A DNA stretch of 45,379 nucleotides from Elusimicrobiota bacterium (lineage in GTDB: Bacteria > Elusimicrobiota > Elusimicrobia > UBA1565 > UBA9628). Below, piece by piece: positions 8,091 to 16,098 of the stretch. The stretch is from positions 1 to 45,379 of the forward strand of contig JAQTNG010000003.1 of assembly GCA_028714015.1 (NCBI GenBank), given 5' to 3'. The notes below the pieces were generated by a model. That model did no database searches. It was not told where the DNA came from and worked only from the letters and a program-made list of their open reading frames with translations. The position numbers were made by a program, and so were the translations under genes. Every line of letters begins with the position of its first letter. Position 1 is the first letter of the stretch.

Positions 8091-9082
8091 GGGAACATCA
8101 GGTCGTGGTCGCTGTCGATGCCCTGCGTGGGAAGCGGAACCGAGAGCAGGGCCGTGTCGGCGCCGTGCCAGGCGTAGCGCAGCGGGCGCGAGCGGCGCAG
8201 GATGGGGGCTGCGGCCGACAGCAGCGCCTCGTCGTTTCCGGCCATCCACAGGTCGTCGGCCCCCTGGTCGAGCGCCCAGCGCGCGAAGGCCTTGACCATC
8301 GCGGCGCGCGCGGGCGCGGGGCCGGGCCCGACGTGGAGCAGGTGCGCGCGCTTTCTGCCGAGGCTGTCGAACAGCCTGAACACCGCGCTGACGCCGCCGG
8401 CCTCGGCCAGGACGTGCTCCTCGCGCCGCGGATTCTCGAGCAGGCGCCAGCGGACCCAGTCCGCGTCGCGCACGACTCGCGTCGGCGCCGAAGCGTCGTC
8501 GAGGCGCTCGGCGAGGCCGCCGGCGTCGAGCGGCAGGGGCTTCGTCTCGATTTTGGGCGCGCCGAGGGTCAGAGCCTTCACCAGGGCGCGAGCCCCGAAG
8601 CCCAGGGCCGGGCCCGCCGCGGCGGCCAGCGGGCCGTAGCGGCGCGCCAGGGGCCCGGAGAGCTCGAGCGGCAGGCTGCGCACGCTCGCGTCGGCGCGCT
8701 CGGTCCAGCCTATCTTGAGGAACAGGCGCATCGAGAGGTCGTTGCAGAAGGTGATGCGCCGGGGACAAAGGGCCATCCACGCCATCGTCAATGCCTGCCC
8801 GTGGCCCTTTGCTTGATACGCGGGCAGGATCGAGAAGTCGACGAACCAGATCGCGGTGTGTTGAAGACCGTCATGCGAAAGCACGACGGGGATCGCCCCC
8901 GCGTGGCCGACGACGCGTTCGCCGTCCACCAGGACGAGGGGCTCGATGCCGGGAAACCGCCCGACCCGGTACAGCCACTCCCAGTGCTCGGCGAGGAACG
9001 CAGCCCGTTCGGGAAAGGCGTCCGCGTAAAAGCGGCGCAGGGCGCCTTCCTGCGCGGCCGACGCCTTCCGGATCTCGGGCAT
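8087..9082 (-). CDS. GNAT-fold N-acyltransferase
   Basis: A 331-residue protein whose N-terminal half (residues 1-150) is a GNAT domain: VDFSILPAYQAKGHGQALTMAW contains the acetyl-CoA loop QAKGHG. The C-terminal half (about 200-320) appears to be a second, less conserved GNAT-like lobe, as in FemAB-type or polysaccharide-locus acyltransferases. It is translated just before the deacetylase with a 4-base overlap, so it probably acts on the same surface glycan. The substrate is unknown. It has a -10 box 6 bases before its ATG and lacks a Shine-Dalgarno sequence. Confidence 0.72.
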   Translation of the reverse strand: MPEIRKASAAQEGALRRFYADAFPERAAFLAEHWEWLYRVGRFPGIEPLVLVDGERVVGHAGAIPVVLSHDGLQHTAIWFVDFSILPAYQAKGHGQALTMAWMALCPRRITFCNDLSMRLFLKIGWTERADASVRSLPLELSGPLARRYGPLAAAAGPALGFGARALVKALTLGAPKIETKPLPLDAGGLAERLDDASAPTRVVRDADWVRWRLLENPRREEHVLAEAGGVSAVFRLFDSLGRKRAHLLHVGPGPAPARAAMVKAFARWALDQGADDLWMAGNDEALLSAAAPILRRSRPLRYAWHGADTALLSVPLPTQGIDSDHDLMFP

Positions 9083-9088
9083 TGCAGG

Positions 9089-9118
9089 ATTCTACCTTTC
9101 GTGCCGCCGGTTCGGCAC
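9089..9118 (-). promoter_or_regulatory. Promoter of the GNAT gene with an inverted repeat
   Basis: TAGAAT (9089-9094, minus) is 6 bases before the ATG at 9082 and sits in the same 15-base string CGAAAGGTAGAATCC as the peroxidase promoter. A perfect 6-base inverted repeat, GTGCCG-N6-CGGCAC (9101-9118), covers the -35 region and could be an operator or chance. Confidence 0.5.
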
Positions 9119-9177
9119 CTCGCGGAGAATAAGTTAATATCTAACCGCGCAGAAATTCAACGCTGGGAGCATGAATC

Positions 9178-10602
9178 ATGGATGAAGCGGCAACCTTACC
9201 CGAAGACGAATCGGTCCTGAAGACGGCGGCGGCGCAGGGCGAATGGTTCGGCCACCCCAAGGGGCTCTACGTCCTCTTCTTCACCGAGATGTGGGAGCGC
9301 TTCTCCTACTACGGCATGCGCGCCTTGCTCGTCCTGTACATGACGAAGTACCTGATCATCAACGCCGACCAGGGAATGTCCGTCTTCGGCTACGAGGGCA
9401 TCCGGCACTTCGTGCAGTGGTTCGTGGGGCTCTTCGGCATGCATGACCCGCTCTCGACCCAGGCCCTTTCCTCGCAGATCTACGGCCTGTACACGGGCTT
9501 CGTGTACTTCACGCCCTTCTTCGGCGGCATACTCGCCGACCGCGTGTTCGGCCAGCGCAAGTCCGTCTACATCGGCGGCGTTCTGATGGCGATCGGCCAC
9601 TTCTTGATGGCGGTCGAGAGCATGTTCTTCGTGGCCCTCTTATTCCTGATCCTGGGCAACGGCTGCTTCAAGCCGAACATATCCACCCAGGTCGGCAACC
9701 TGTACCCGGAAGGCGATCACCGCCGGGATTCCGCCTTCACGATCTTCTACATGGGCATCAACCTGGGCGCTTTCTTCTCGCCGCTCGTCTGCGGCACGCT
9801 GGGGCAGAAGGTCGGCTGGCATTACGGCTTCGGCGCCGCGGGCGTGGGCATGATCGCGGGGCTGGTGATCTATCACTTCGGCAAGCACCTCCTTCCCGCG
9901 GACCGGATCATGAAGAAGGCCGCGGCCCACGAGACCGCCGTCGAGCAGAAGATCACGGCGACCGAGTGGAAGGCGATCGGCGCGCTCGTTTTCCTCTGCA
10001 TCGTCAACATCGTCTTCTGGGCCGTCTACGAGCAGCAGGGCAACACGCTGCAGCTGTGGGCCGACCAGAACACCCGCTGGCAGTTCTTCGGCTATAGCGT
10101 GCCGTCGAGCTGGTACCAGTCCTTCAACCCCGCGTTCATCTTCATCTTCGCGCCGCTGATGAACATATTCTGGGGCTGGCAAAATAAAAGCGGCAAGGAG
10201 CCTTCGAGCGTGACCAAGATGGGCATCGGCTGCGTTCTGCTCGGCGGGGCCTTCATCATCATGATCGCGGCGTCGCGGGCCTTGGGCGCGGGAGAGAAAG
10301 GCAGCCTGCTTTGGCTGGTGGCGACGACCTGGCTGTTCACGATGGGAGAGCTCTACCTCTCGCCCATCGGCCTGTCGCTGGTGACCAAGGTCGCCCCGGC
10401 GCGCATGGTCTCGATGCTCATGGGCATGTGGTTCCTGTCGAGCTTCTTCGGCAACTACCTCTCCGGCTTCATCGGCGGCTTCTACGAGACGATGAGCAAG
10501 GACGCCTTCTTCACGCTCCTGATGGCGATGGGCGTCGGCGCCGGCCTCATCTTCTTCGCCGCCAACAAGCCCCTGCGCAAGACCATCGGCCACGGAGTCT
10601 AG
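9178..10602 (+). CDS. POT-family proton-dependent oligopeptide transporter
   Basis: A 474-residue MFS transporter of the POT/PTR2 family, importing di- and tripeptides with protons across the inner membrane. The family signature ExxER is in FFTEMWERFSYYGMRALLVLY (about 30-50). The second signature falls in GNGCFKPNISTQVGNLY and FTIFYMGINLGAFFSPL (about 160-203). About 12-14 hydrophobic segments are visible and the length is typical. ATG 9178 is chosen, with GGGAG upstream; an out-of-frame ATG precedes it at 9171. It stands alone between a leftward GNAT gene and the convergent dapA. Confidence 0.93.
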   Translation: MDEAATLPEDESVLKTAAAQGEWFGHPKGLYVLFFTEMWERFSYYGMRALLVLYMTKYLIINADQGMSVFGYEGIRHFVQWFVGLFGMHDPLSTQALSSQIYGLYTGFVYFTPFFGGILADRVFGQRKSVYIGGVLMAIGHFLMAVESMFFVALLFLILGNGCFKPNISTQVGNLYPEGDHRRDSAFTIFYMGINLGAFFSPLVCGTLGQKVGWHYGFGAAGVGMIAGLVIYHFGKHLLPADRIMKKAAAHETAVEQKITATEWKAIGALVFLCIVNIVFWAVYEQQGNTLQLWADQNTRWQFFGYSVPSSWYQSFNPAFIFIFAPLMNIFWGWQNKSGKEPSSVTKMGIGCVLLGGAFIIMIAASRALGAGEKGSLLWLVATTWLFTMGELYLSPIGLSLVTKVAPARMVSMLMGMWFLSSFFGNYLSGFIGGFYETMSKDAFFTLLMAMGVGAGLIFFAANKPLRKTIGHGV

Positions 10603-10617
10603 GCTCCGCGGCGGCGG

Positions 10618-11499
10618 TCAGATAAGGCCGAAGCCCTTGAGCGCTTTCCTGAGCGCGGGGCGGAGCTCCGCCGAGAGGGGCGTCAGCGGCAGGCGGGGCT
10701 CCGGGCGGCACAGGCTCATCATCGCGAGCGCCGCCTTGACCGGGATCGGGTTGGTCTCGACGAACAGCGATTTGATCAGGGGGAAGAGCTTGAGGTGCAG
10801 GGCGGCGGCCTTTTTGTAGTCGCCCTTGAGGGCGGCGGCGCACAGAGCCTGCGTTTCCTTGGGCGCCACGTTCGCCACGACGGACACGACGCCCTTGGCC
10901 CCGACGGCCATCATCGGAACCGTGAGCGAGTCGTCGCCGGACAGAACGGTGAAGCCCGTCTTGGTGAGAGTCAGTATTTCCGAAACCTGGTCGAGGGAGC
11001 CCGCCGCCTCCTTGACCGCCACGATGGTGGGGAAATCCTTCGCGAGCCGGGCCAAGGTCTTCGGCAGTATGTTGACGCCCGTGCGGCCCGGTATGTTGTA
11101 GACGACGATCGGCAGGCGCGACTCGCGGGCGACGGCGCGGAAATGCCGGTAAATGCCCTCCTGGGTCGGCTTGTTGTAGTACGGGGCGAGCACGAGCAGG
11201 GCGTCGGCTCCGAGGCTCTCGGCTTCGCGCGCGGACTCGACGGCCTTCCAGGTCGCGTTCGCGCCCACGCCGGCGATGACGGGGACCTCGCCGCGGGACT
11301 CGTCGCAGGCGATCTCGATGGCGCGGCGGTACTCCTCGTGCATCAAGGTCGCGGCCTCGCCCGTCGAGCCGCAGGGCACCAGGCCCCGGGTGCCGCCCTT
11401 GAGCTGGCGGCGGATCAGCTGACGGTAAACTTCTTCGTCGAGACGGCCGTCCCGGTCGAACGGCGTGACGAGCGCGACGTAGGAGCCTTCGAATTTCAT
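10618..11499 (-). CDS. dapA: 4-hydroxy-tetrahydrodipicolinate synthase
   Basis: A 293-residue Class I aldolase-fold enzyme condensing pyruvate with aspartate semialdehyde in the lysine/diaminopimelate pathway. The Schiff-base lysine is Lys163 in VAVKEAAG, the catalytic tyrosine is Tyr134 in VVYNIPGRTG, and the Ser/Thr relay is in CGSTGEAA (residues 43-50). Length matches E. coli DapA. Its ATG overlaps the dapF stop by 4 bases, so two steps of the same pathway are coupled. It is the last gene of the long leftward string and converges on the POT gene with 15 bases between stops. Confidence 0.96.
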   Translation of the reverse strand: MKFEGSYVALVTPFDRDGRLDEEVYRQLIRRQLKGGTRGLVPCGSTGEAATLMHEEYRRAIEIACDESRGEVPVIAGVGANATWKAVESAREAESLGADALLVLAPYYNKPTQEGIYRHFRAVARESRLPIVVYNIPGRTGVNILPKTLARLAKDFPTIVAVKEAAGSLDQVSEILTLTKTGFTVLSGDDSLTVPMMAVGAKGVVSVVANVAPKETQALCAAALKGDYKKAAALHLKLFPLIKSLFVETNPIPVKAALAMMSLCRPEPRLPLTPLSAELRPALRKALKGFGLI

Positions 11500-12275
11500 A
11501 GTGAAACCTCTCCTGAGAAAACGATGACGCCGGGGCCCTCGAGCCGCGGGCCCTCGTCGAAAGAAACGGACAAAACGGCGCCGCCGCGGACCTTCACCTT
11601 CACCGGCGAGCCGCCGAAACCCAGGACGCGGGCGACGAAGGCGGAGGCGACGATCCCCGTGCCGCAGGCGAGGGTTTCCGCTTCAACGCCGCGCTCATAG
11701 GTGCGGACCAATAAATCATTTTTTCTTATCTCGACGAAGTCGACGTTGGCGCCCGCGCGCCCGAAGGCCTTGGAGAAGCGCAGCGCCCGGCCGAGGCCTT
11801 TGACGTCGACCGTCTTTATATCGGGAACGAAGACGACGGCGTGGGGGACCCCGGTGTCGACGTAATGCGCCTGCACGGCGCGCCCTTTCGTTTTGACGCT
11901 CACGCCGAGACGAAGACCCTTCGGCGCCGGCATCGATACTTCGGCCCGCCCATTCCCGGTCAGACGCGCCGCGAGCGGCCCGCGATTGGTCCGGAGCGCG
12001 AACTCCTCGCCCTTCAGCCAGCCTCGCGCCGCGGCCCACAGCACGGCGCAGCGGGAGCCGTTGCCGCAAAAAGCGGGGGACCCGTCGGCGTTCCAGTAAT
12101 CGAGACGAACCTCGCCGGCGCGGCGCGACATGACGAGCAATCCGTCCGCCCCGACGCCGAAGCGCCGGTCGCACAGCGACCGGGCGAGAGCGGCGCCGGA
12201 TTTTCCCTTGGGCCGCCCCGAGAGGAGAACGAAATCGTTGCCGGCGCCGGTCAGCTTCCAGAAGGGGATCTTCAT
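11496..12275 (-). CDS. dapF: Diaminopimelate epimerase
   Basis: A 259-residue enzyme interconverting LL- and meso-diaminopimelate, for lysine and peptidoglycan. Both active-site cysteines are present: Cys70 in PAFCGNGSRC and Cys204 in LACGTGIVA. The N-terminal KLTGAGNDFVLL and GVGADGLL segments are standard. ATG 12275 is chosen because it overlaps the stop of the TPR gene (ATGA) and gives the standard N-terminus. Coupled downstream to dapA. Confidence 0.95.
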   Translation of the reverse strand: MKIPFWKLTGAGNDFVLLSGRPKGKSGAALARSLCDRRFGVGADGLLVMSRRAGEVRLDYWNADGSPAFCGNGSRCAVLWAAARGWLKGEEFALRTNRGPLAARLTGNGRAEVSMPAPKGLRLGVSVKTKGRAVQAHYVDTGVPHAVVFVPDIKTVDVKGLGRALRFSKAFGRAGANVDFVEIRKNDLLVRTYERGVEAETLACGTGIVASAFVARVLGFGGSPVKVKVRGGAVLSVSFDEGPRLEGPGVIVFSGEVSL

Positions 12276-13234
12276 TTCGCGCCCGGTGCGGATGACAGCG
12301 TGTCGCGCAGGTCGCGGGCCGCGCGGGCGGAGAAGTCGAGCCGGGCGGGAGCGGTCAAAGGGGACAGCTCGAGGATCGCTTTCGCGGGCAGGCCGCGGGC
12401 GAGCTGGGCGCGCGCCCGCGCCCACAGCGCGGCGGCGTCCCCGGGAGACTCCTGGAGCACCCGGTCCGCCTCCGCGAGGGCTTCATCCGGGCGGCCCGCC
12501 TCGATGAGCCAGAGGGCCTTGGCGCGGCGCGCGCCGACGCCCGCGCCAAGGGCCAGGGCCTCGTCGAGGGCCGCGAGCGCGCTCGTCATGTCGCCCTGCG
12601 CGCGGTGCGCGAAGGCGGTCAGTATGAGGCCCTCGGGATTCTTCGGCTCGAGCGCGATCGCGCGGGCGATGGCCAGCTCCGCGGTCGTCCAGTCGCGCTG
12701 GGCGAGCAGGGTCTCGGCGTAGGCCCGCCACACGTCCGCGCGGCCGTCGAGCGTTTCGAGCGCGGTCTCGTAATGGGACGCGGAACGGTCGAGGAAGCCG
12801 AAGCGGCGGTCGATCTCGGCGAGGCCCAGGTGGGCGCCGAAGTGCTTGGGTTCGTAGACGATCGCCTTCGTGTAGAAAACCCGGGCCTGCTCGTCGAGGC
12901 CGGTGCGGTGGAGCATGTCGCCCTGGCGCGTGAGCAGGTCCACGTTCTTGGGGAAAAGCTTCACGCCGAGCTGGTAGACGCCGAGCGCCTCGTCCACGCG
13001 GCCGAGCAGGTCGAGGTTGTCGCCCTTCAGCACATAGGCCTGGCGCAGATCGGTGCCGCGCAGGGTCTGCAGGAAGTCGGGGGTCAGCGCCGCGATGACC
13101 TCGGCGGGCTTATGCGCGTCGGACAAGGCCTGCACCGGGCGTATCTTCTTGTCCGACGCCTCGCCCCACATGCGCCAGGCGCGGGCCGGCCCCGCGACGA
13201 GGAGGAGGCACGCCAGGATCGCCGCTCGCGTCAT
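12272..13234 (-). CDS. Exported TPR-repeat protein
   Basis: A 320-residue protein with a short signal peptide (MTRAAILACLLLVAGPARA) followed by tandem TPR-type helix pairs across about residues 40-310 (for example AYVLKGDNLDLLGRVDEALG, VDLLTRQGDMLHRTGLDEQA and AHLGLAEIDRRFGFLDRSAS). TPR proteins scaffold complexes; no enzymatic motif is visible. ATG 13234 overlaps the patatin stop (ATGA) and it overlaps dapF the same way, so it is embedded in a coupled series. A periplasmic partner among its neighbours (patatin, TolC) is plausible but unproven. Confidence 0.78.
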   Translation of the reverse strand: MTRAAILACLLLVAGPARAWRMWGEASDKKIRPVQALSDAHKPAEVIAALTPDFLQTLRGTDLRQAYVLKGDNLDLLGRVDEALGVYQLGVKLFPKNVDLLTRQGDMLHRTGLDEQARVFYTKAIVYEPKHFGAHLGLAEIDRRFGFLDRSASHYETALETLDGRADVWRAYAETLLAQRDWTTAELAIARAIALEPKNPEGLILTAFAHRAQGDMTSALAALDEALALGAGVGARRAKALWLIEAGRPDEALAEADRVLQESPGDAAALWARARAQLARGLPAKAILELSPLTAPARLDFSARAARDLRDTLSSAPGAK

Positions 13235-14196
13235 TTGGCCGCCTTCGCGCCCCAGCCGTCCGCCAGCTTGGGGATCGAGGCCAGGATCAGGCTTTCCTCC
13301 GCCGAATCGAGGCGCGAGGACGCGGCGATGATGCCTTTGTCGATCGCCTCGGCGATGCGGTAATCCTCGAACATGCCGATGTCGCCGACGGGCGGCTCGA
13401 TGAGGAAGTCGGCCTGCTTGCGCTGCTCGTGCGAGAGATAGGAGCCGCGGATGTCGATGACCTGCAGAAGGGACTCGAGGACGTTCTGCGGGCGCGCCGT
13501 CGTGTAGTCCGTTTCGGTCACGCTCGCGATCGTCCACTCGGCGCCGAGAAGGCGCGAGGCGTCGACGGGAATGTAGTCCACGACCCCGCCGTCGACGAGG
13601 AAGCGGTGGCGGTACTCGAGCGGGCGGAATATGCCGGGGAGGTTCATGCTCGCGCGCACGGCCCTGGCCACGTCGCCTTCCCGGAAGATGATGGCCTCGC
13701 CGGTGTAGACGTCCATCGAGACGCAGGCGAAAGGCTTGAGCGTCTGGTCGAAACGGATGCCGCCGATGTTCTTGCGCACCAGGAGCTCGGTGTTCTCCGA
13801 GGAGAGGAGCTTGTCGAACAGCAGAAGCGAGATCAGGCGCGCCGACGACAGGTCGTTGCCGCTGCCGACCTTGATCGAGGAGGCGAACTCGCGCATTCGC
13901 TTCAGGGACATGCCCGACGCGTACAGCGAGCCGATGACCGAGCCCATCGAGGTGCCCGCGACCGAGTCGATCGGGAAGCCGGCGTCCTCGAGCGCCTGGA
14001 TCACGCCGACGTGCGCGACGGCGCGCAGGGAGCCGGCGGAGAGCACGAGCCCGACCTTGGGGCGGCGGCCGGCCGGGGCCTGCCGCACCTCCCGCCACAG
14101 GTGGTCGCGCAGCAATCCCTCGGCGCTCAGGTCCGGGGATGCGGACGCGCCGCCCGCGAGGAGCGCCAGAAGAAGCGCGGCCGCCGAGCCTCTCAC
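13231..14196 (-). CDS. Exported patatin-like phospholipase
   Basis: A 321-residue patatin-fold acyl hydrolase with an N-terminal signal peptide (about residues 1-20). The nucleophile elbow GTSMG places Ser83, and the catalytic Asp is Asp202 in LVDGGVVD. The oxyanion-hole motif is unusual: the family GGGxRG appears as SAGSLRAVAHVGV, lacking most glycines. The GTG start overlaps the TolC stop (GTGA). The family hydrolyses phospholipid or other acyl esters; placement beside TolC suggests a periplasmic or outer-membrane lipid role (inference). Confidence 0.82.
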   Translation of the reverse strand: MRGSAAALLLALLAGGASASPDLSAEGLLRDHLWREVRQAPAGRRPKVGLVLSAGSLRAVAHVGVIQALEDAGFPIDSVAGTSMGSVIGSLYASGMSLKRMREFASSIKVGSGNDLSSARLISLLLFDKLLSSENTELLVRKNIGGIRFDQTLKPFACVSMDVYTGEAIIFREGDVARAVRASMNLPGIFRPLEYRHRFLVDGGVVDYIPVDASRLLGAEWTIASVTETDYTTARPQNVLESLLQVIDIRGSYLSHEQRKQADFLIEPPVGDIGMFEDYRIAEAIDKGIIAASSRLDSAEESLILASIPKLADGWGAKAAK

Positions 14197-15488
14197 TGAG
14201 GAAGCTCCCGGCCGACGGCGCGTTCGAATCGCGCTCGGGCCAGGATGTGCTCCGTGACGGCGGAGAGATAGGCGAGCCTCAGCTCGAGGACGCCGTCCCG
14301 GGCCCTCAGGCGCGACAGCACCGCGCCGGGCTTGCCGGCGGCCTCGTCGTAAAGGTCCTGGACCTTCTTCCACTGGCTTTCGCGGCGCGGCCACTCTTCC
14401 TGCCACCAGCGCAGGGTCTCGGCGGTCTGACGAACCTCGAGGCGCACGCGGTCCTGCAGCGCGGCGCGGGACAGCTCGCCCTGGCGCTGCTCGGCGCGCT
14501 TCTGCTTGAGCTGGCTCCAGAAGTCGTAGGCGAAGGGGATCTTGATGCCGAGCGTCACGTCCCAATTGTTGTTCTTGATCGGGAAGCGCTGGGCGGTCAG
14601 CTCGTAGTCGCCGGCGAGGAGGACGGTCGGGTTGCGGCGGCCGAGCGCCAGGTTCACGCCGATGGCGTCCATCTGCACGCGGTAGGTCTGCGATTGGAGC
14701 TCGGGGCGCAGCTCCATCGCCCAGATCACGGCTTTCTCCACTTCGGCCTTCGCGGGGCGGGTCTCGAGGGCGCCGGCCACGCGGAACGGAGTATCGAGCT
14801 CGAGGCTCAGCGTGTTGAGGAACTGCAGGCGCGCGCCGTCGAGCGCGTGCCGCGCTTCCGCGGCGCGCGCGCGGGAGAGGCCGATCGTCGCTTCGGCTTC
14901 GACGCGCTCCCACGGTCCCAGGCCGCTCTCGGAGGCGGCGCGCTCGACGGTCTGCAGGTGAAGGTCGAAGGCGCTCGCGCGCTCCTGCGCCAGCAGGAGG
15001 CGGTAGAAGGCCTCCTTCGCGTGCAAGGTCACGTCCATCTTGACCGAGTCCCGGTTGGACAGGGCCTGCTTCTGCGAGGCCTGGGCGAGGCGCAGGGTGT
15101 TCATCGTGCGCTGGCCTTCGTAGAGCGGCATGTTGAAATAGGCCCGGCCGGAGTAGATGCTCTCGCTCGGCGCGCCCGGGAACAAGAGCAGGTTGCGGAA
15201 CTCGGGGGACAGGGAGAACGGATAGCGCGCGTCGTACTTGGTCGCGCTCGCCTGCAGGCCGATCTCGGGCAGGAAGAGCAGGCGCGCCTCGGTGACGCGC
15301 GCGTCGGCGATGATGACGTCCTGCTCGGCCGACTGGAGCTTCGGATCGTTGCGCAGCAGCCGCAGGGTCTCCTCGATCGTGTACACCCGCTCGATCGGGG
15401 CCGAGCGCGGCACGCCCTGCGCCCAGGCCGCGGACGGCGTTCCGGCGAGAGCGAGGCAGAGCGAGGCGGCGAGAAGACGGTTGATCAT
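14193..15488 (-). CDS. TolC-family outer-membrane channel protein
   Basis: A 431-residue outer-membrane efflux protein with a clear signal peptide ending at AAWA (residue 23) and two long helical/strand repeats (about 40-230 and 240-430), as in TolC. It would form the trimeric duct of a tripartite efflux or type I secretion system. The window contains no adjacent membrane-fusion protein or pump, so the partner must lie elsewhere. It is upstream of and coupled to the patatin gene, and 16 bases after the HAMP protein gene. Confidence 0.88.
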   Translation of the reverse strand: MINRLLAASLCLALAGTPSAAWAQGVPRSAPIERVYTIEETLRLLRNDPKLQSAEQDVIIADARVTEARLLFLPEIGLQASATKYDARYPFSLSPEFRNLLLFPGAPSESIYSGRAYFNMPLYEGQRTMNTLRLAQASQKQALSNRDSVKMDVTLHAKEAFYRLLLAQERASAFDLHLQTVERAASESGLGPWERVEAEATIGLSRARAAEARHALDGARLQFLNTLSLELDTPFRVAGALETRPAKAEVEKAVIWAMELRPELQSQTYRVQMDAIGVNLALGRRNPTVLLAGDYELTAQRFPIKNNNWDVTLGIKIPFAYDFWSQLKQKRAEQRQGELSRAALQDRVRLEVRQTAETLRWWQEEWPRRESQWKKVQDLYDEAAGKPGAVLSRLRARDGVLELRLAYLSAVTEHILARARFERAVGRELPQ

Positions 15489-15504
15489 TCGAGGTACGAA
15501 AAGA

Positions 15505-16083
15505 TCAGACTTTAAACGATTTGGTCAGATGGTCGAGCTCGAGCTTGAGCGCCTTCAGGTCGTCGCGGGCGCTTCCGGCGCCCTCGGGCAGGCGCTTGGC
15601 GATCTCCTCGACCCTCTCGGACAGGCGCTGGGCGAGGTTGCGGTCCTTCTGAAGCAGGGCCTGGAGCGCGGCGGCCATGCCGTTGAACTCCTCCTGGAGC
15701 TCCATGAGCTCGTCGCCGGTGCGCAGGGAGACGCGGTGCGTCAGGTCCCCGGTGGAAAGCGACTGGCAGGACTTCTCGAAGCGGTAGATCGGGCCGGCGA
15801 AACGATGGGAAACGTACAGAGAGATCAGCAGCATAAGACCGAGATAAAGGGCGATCTTAACGAGCAGAACGGTATTAAACTGCACGACGCGGTCGGTGAC
15901 CGACGGGCACTCCGTCAACATGACCCTCATCAGGGAATAGTACACGTCGCCGCCGACGATCATGGAGGCGACGAGGACGCTCAGGAACACCATCCCGATG
16001 TACTTGAGCTGCAGCGCGCGCTTGACGAGGACGGTCTTGCGCTGGAACCGCTGATCGTCGCCGGCTTTCGTGTCCTTGCCCAT
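15505..16083 (-). CDS. Two-helix membrane protein with HAMP domain
   Basis: A 192-residue protein with transmembrane helices at about 28-50 and 69-93, a short periplasmic loop between them, and a HAMP-like module from about 90 to 145 (HRFAGPIYRFEKSCQSLSTGDLTHRV then the DELMELQEEFNGM heptads). The C-terminal 45 residues are a probable coiled coil. No kinase, cyclase or chemoreceptor output domain follows, so it is a sensor stub that must signal through a partner. A free-standing receiver protein is encoded in the same gene string and could be connected (inference). Confidence 0.75.
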   Translation of the reverse strand: MGKDTKAGDDQRFQRKTVLVKRALQLKYIGMVFLSVLVASMIVGGDVYYSLMRVMLTECPSVTDRVVQFNTVLLVKIALYLGLMLLISLYVSHRFAGPIYRFEKSCQSLSTGDLTHRVSLRTGDELMELQEEFNGMAAALQALLQKDRNLAQRLSERVEEIAKRLPEGAGSARDDLKALKLELDHLTKSFKV

Positions 16084-16098
16084 CGTTCTCCGGTCAGG

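Noticed and set aside
7104-8780. 558-residue version of the deacetylase
   Set aside because: The added N-terminal 230 residues are an Arg/Pro/Ala-rich shadow of the GNAT gene. The ATG at 8090 overlaps the GNAT stop and gives a normal N-terminus.
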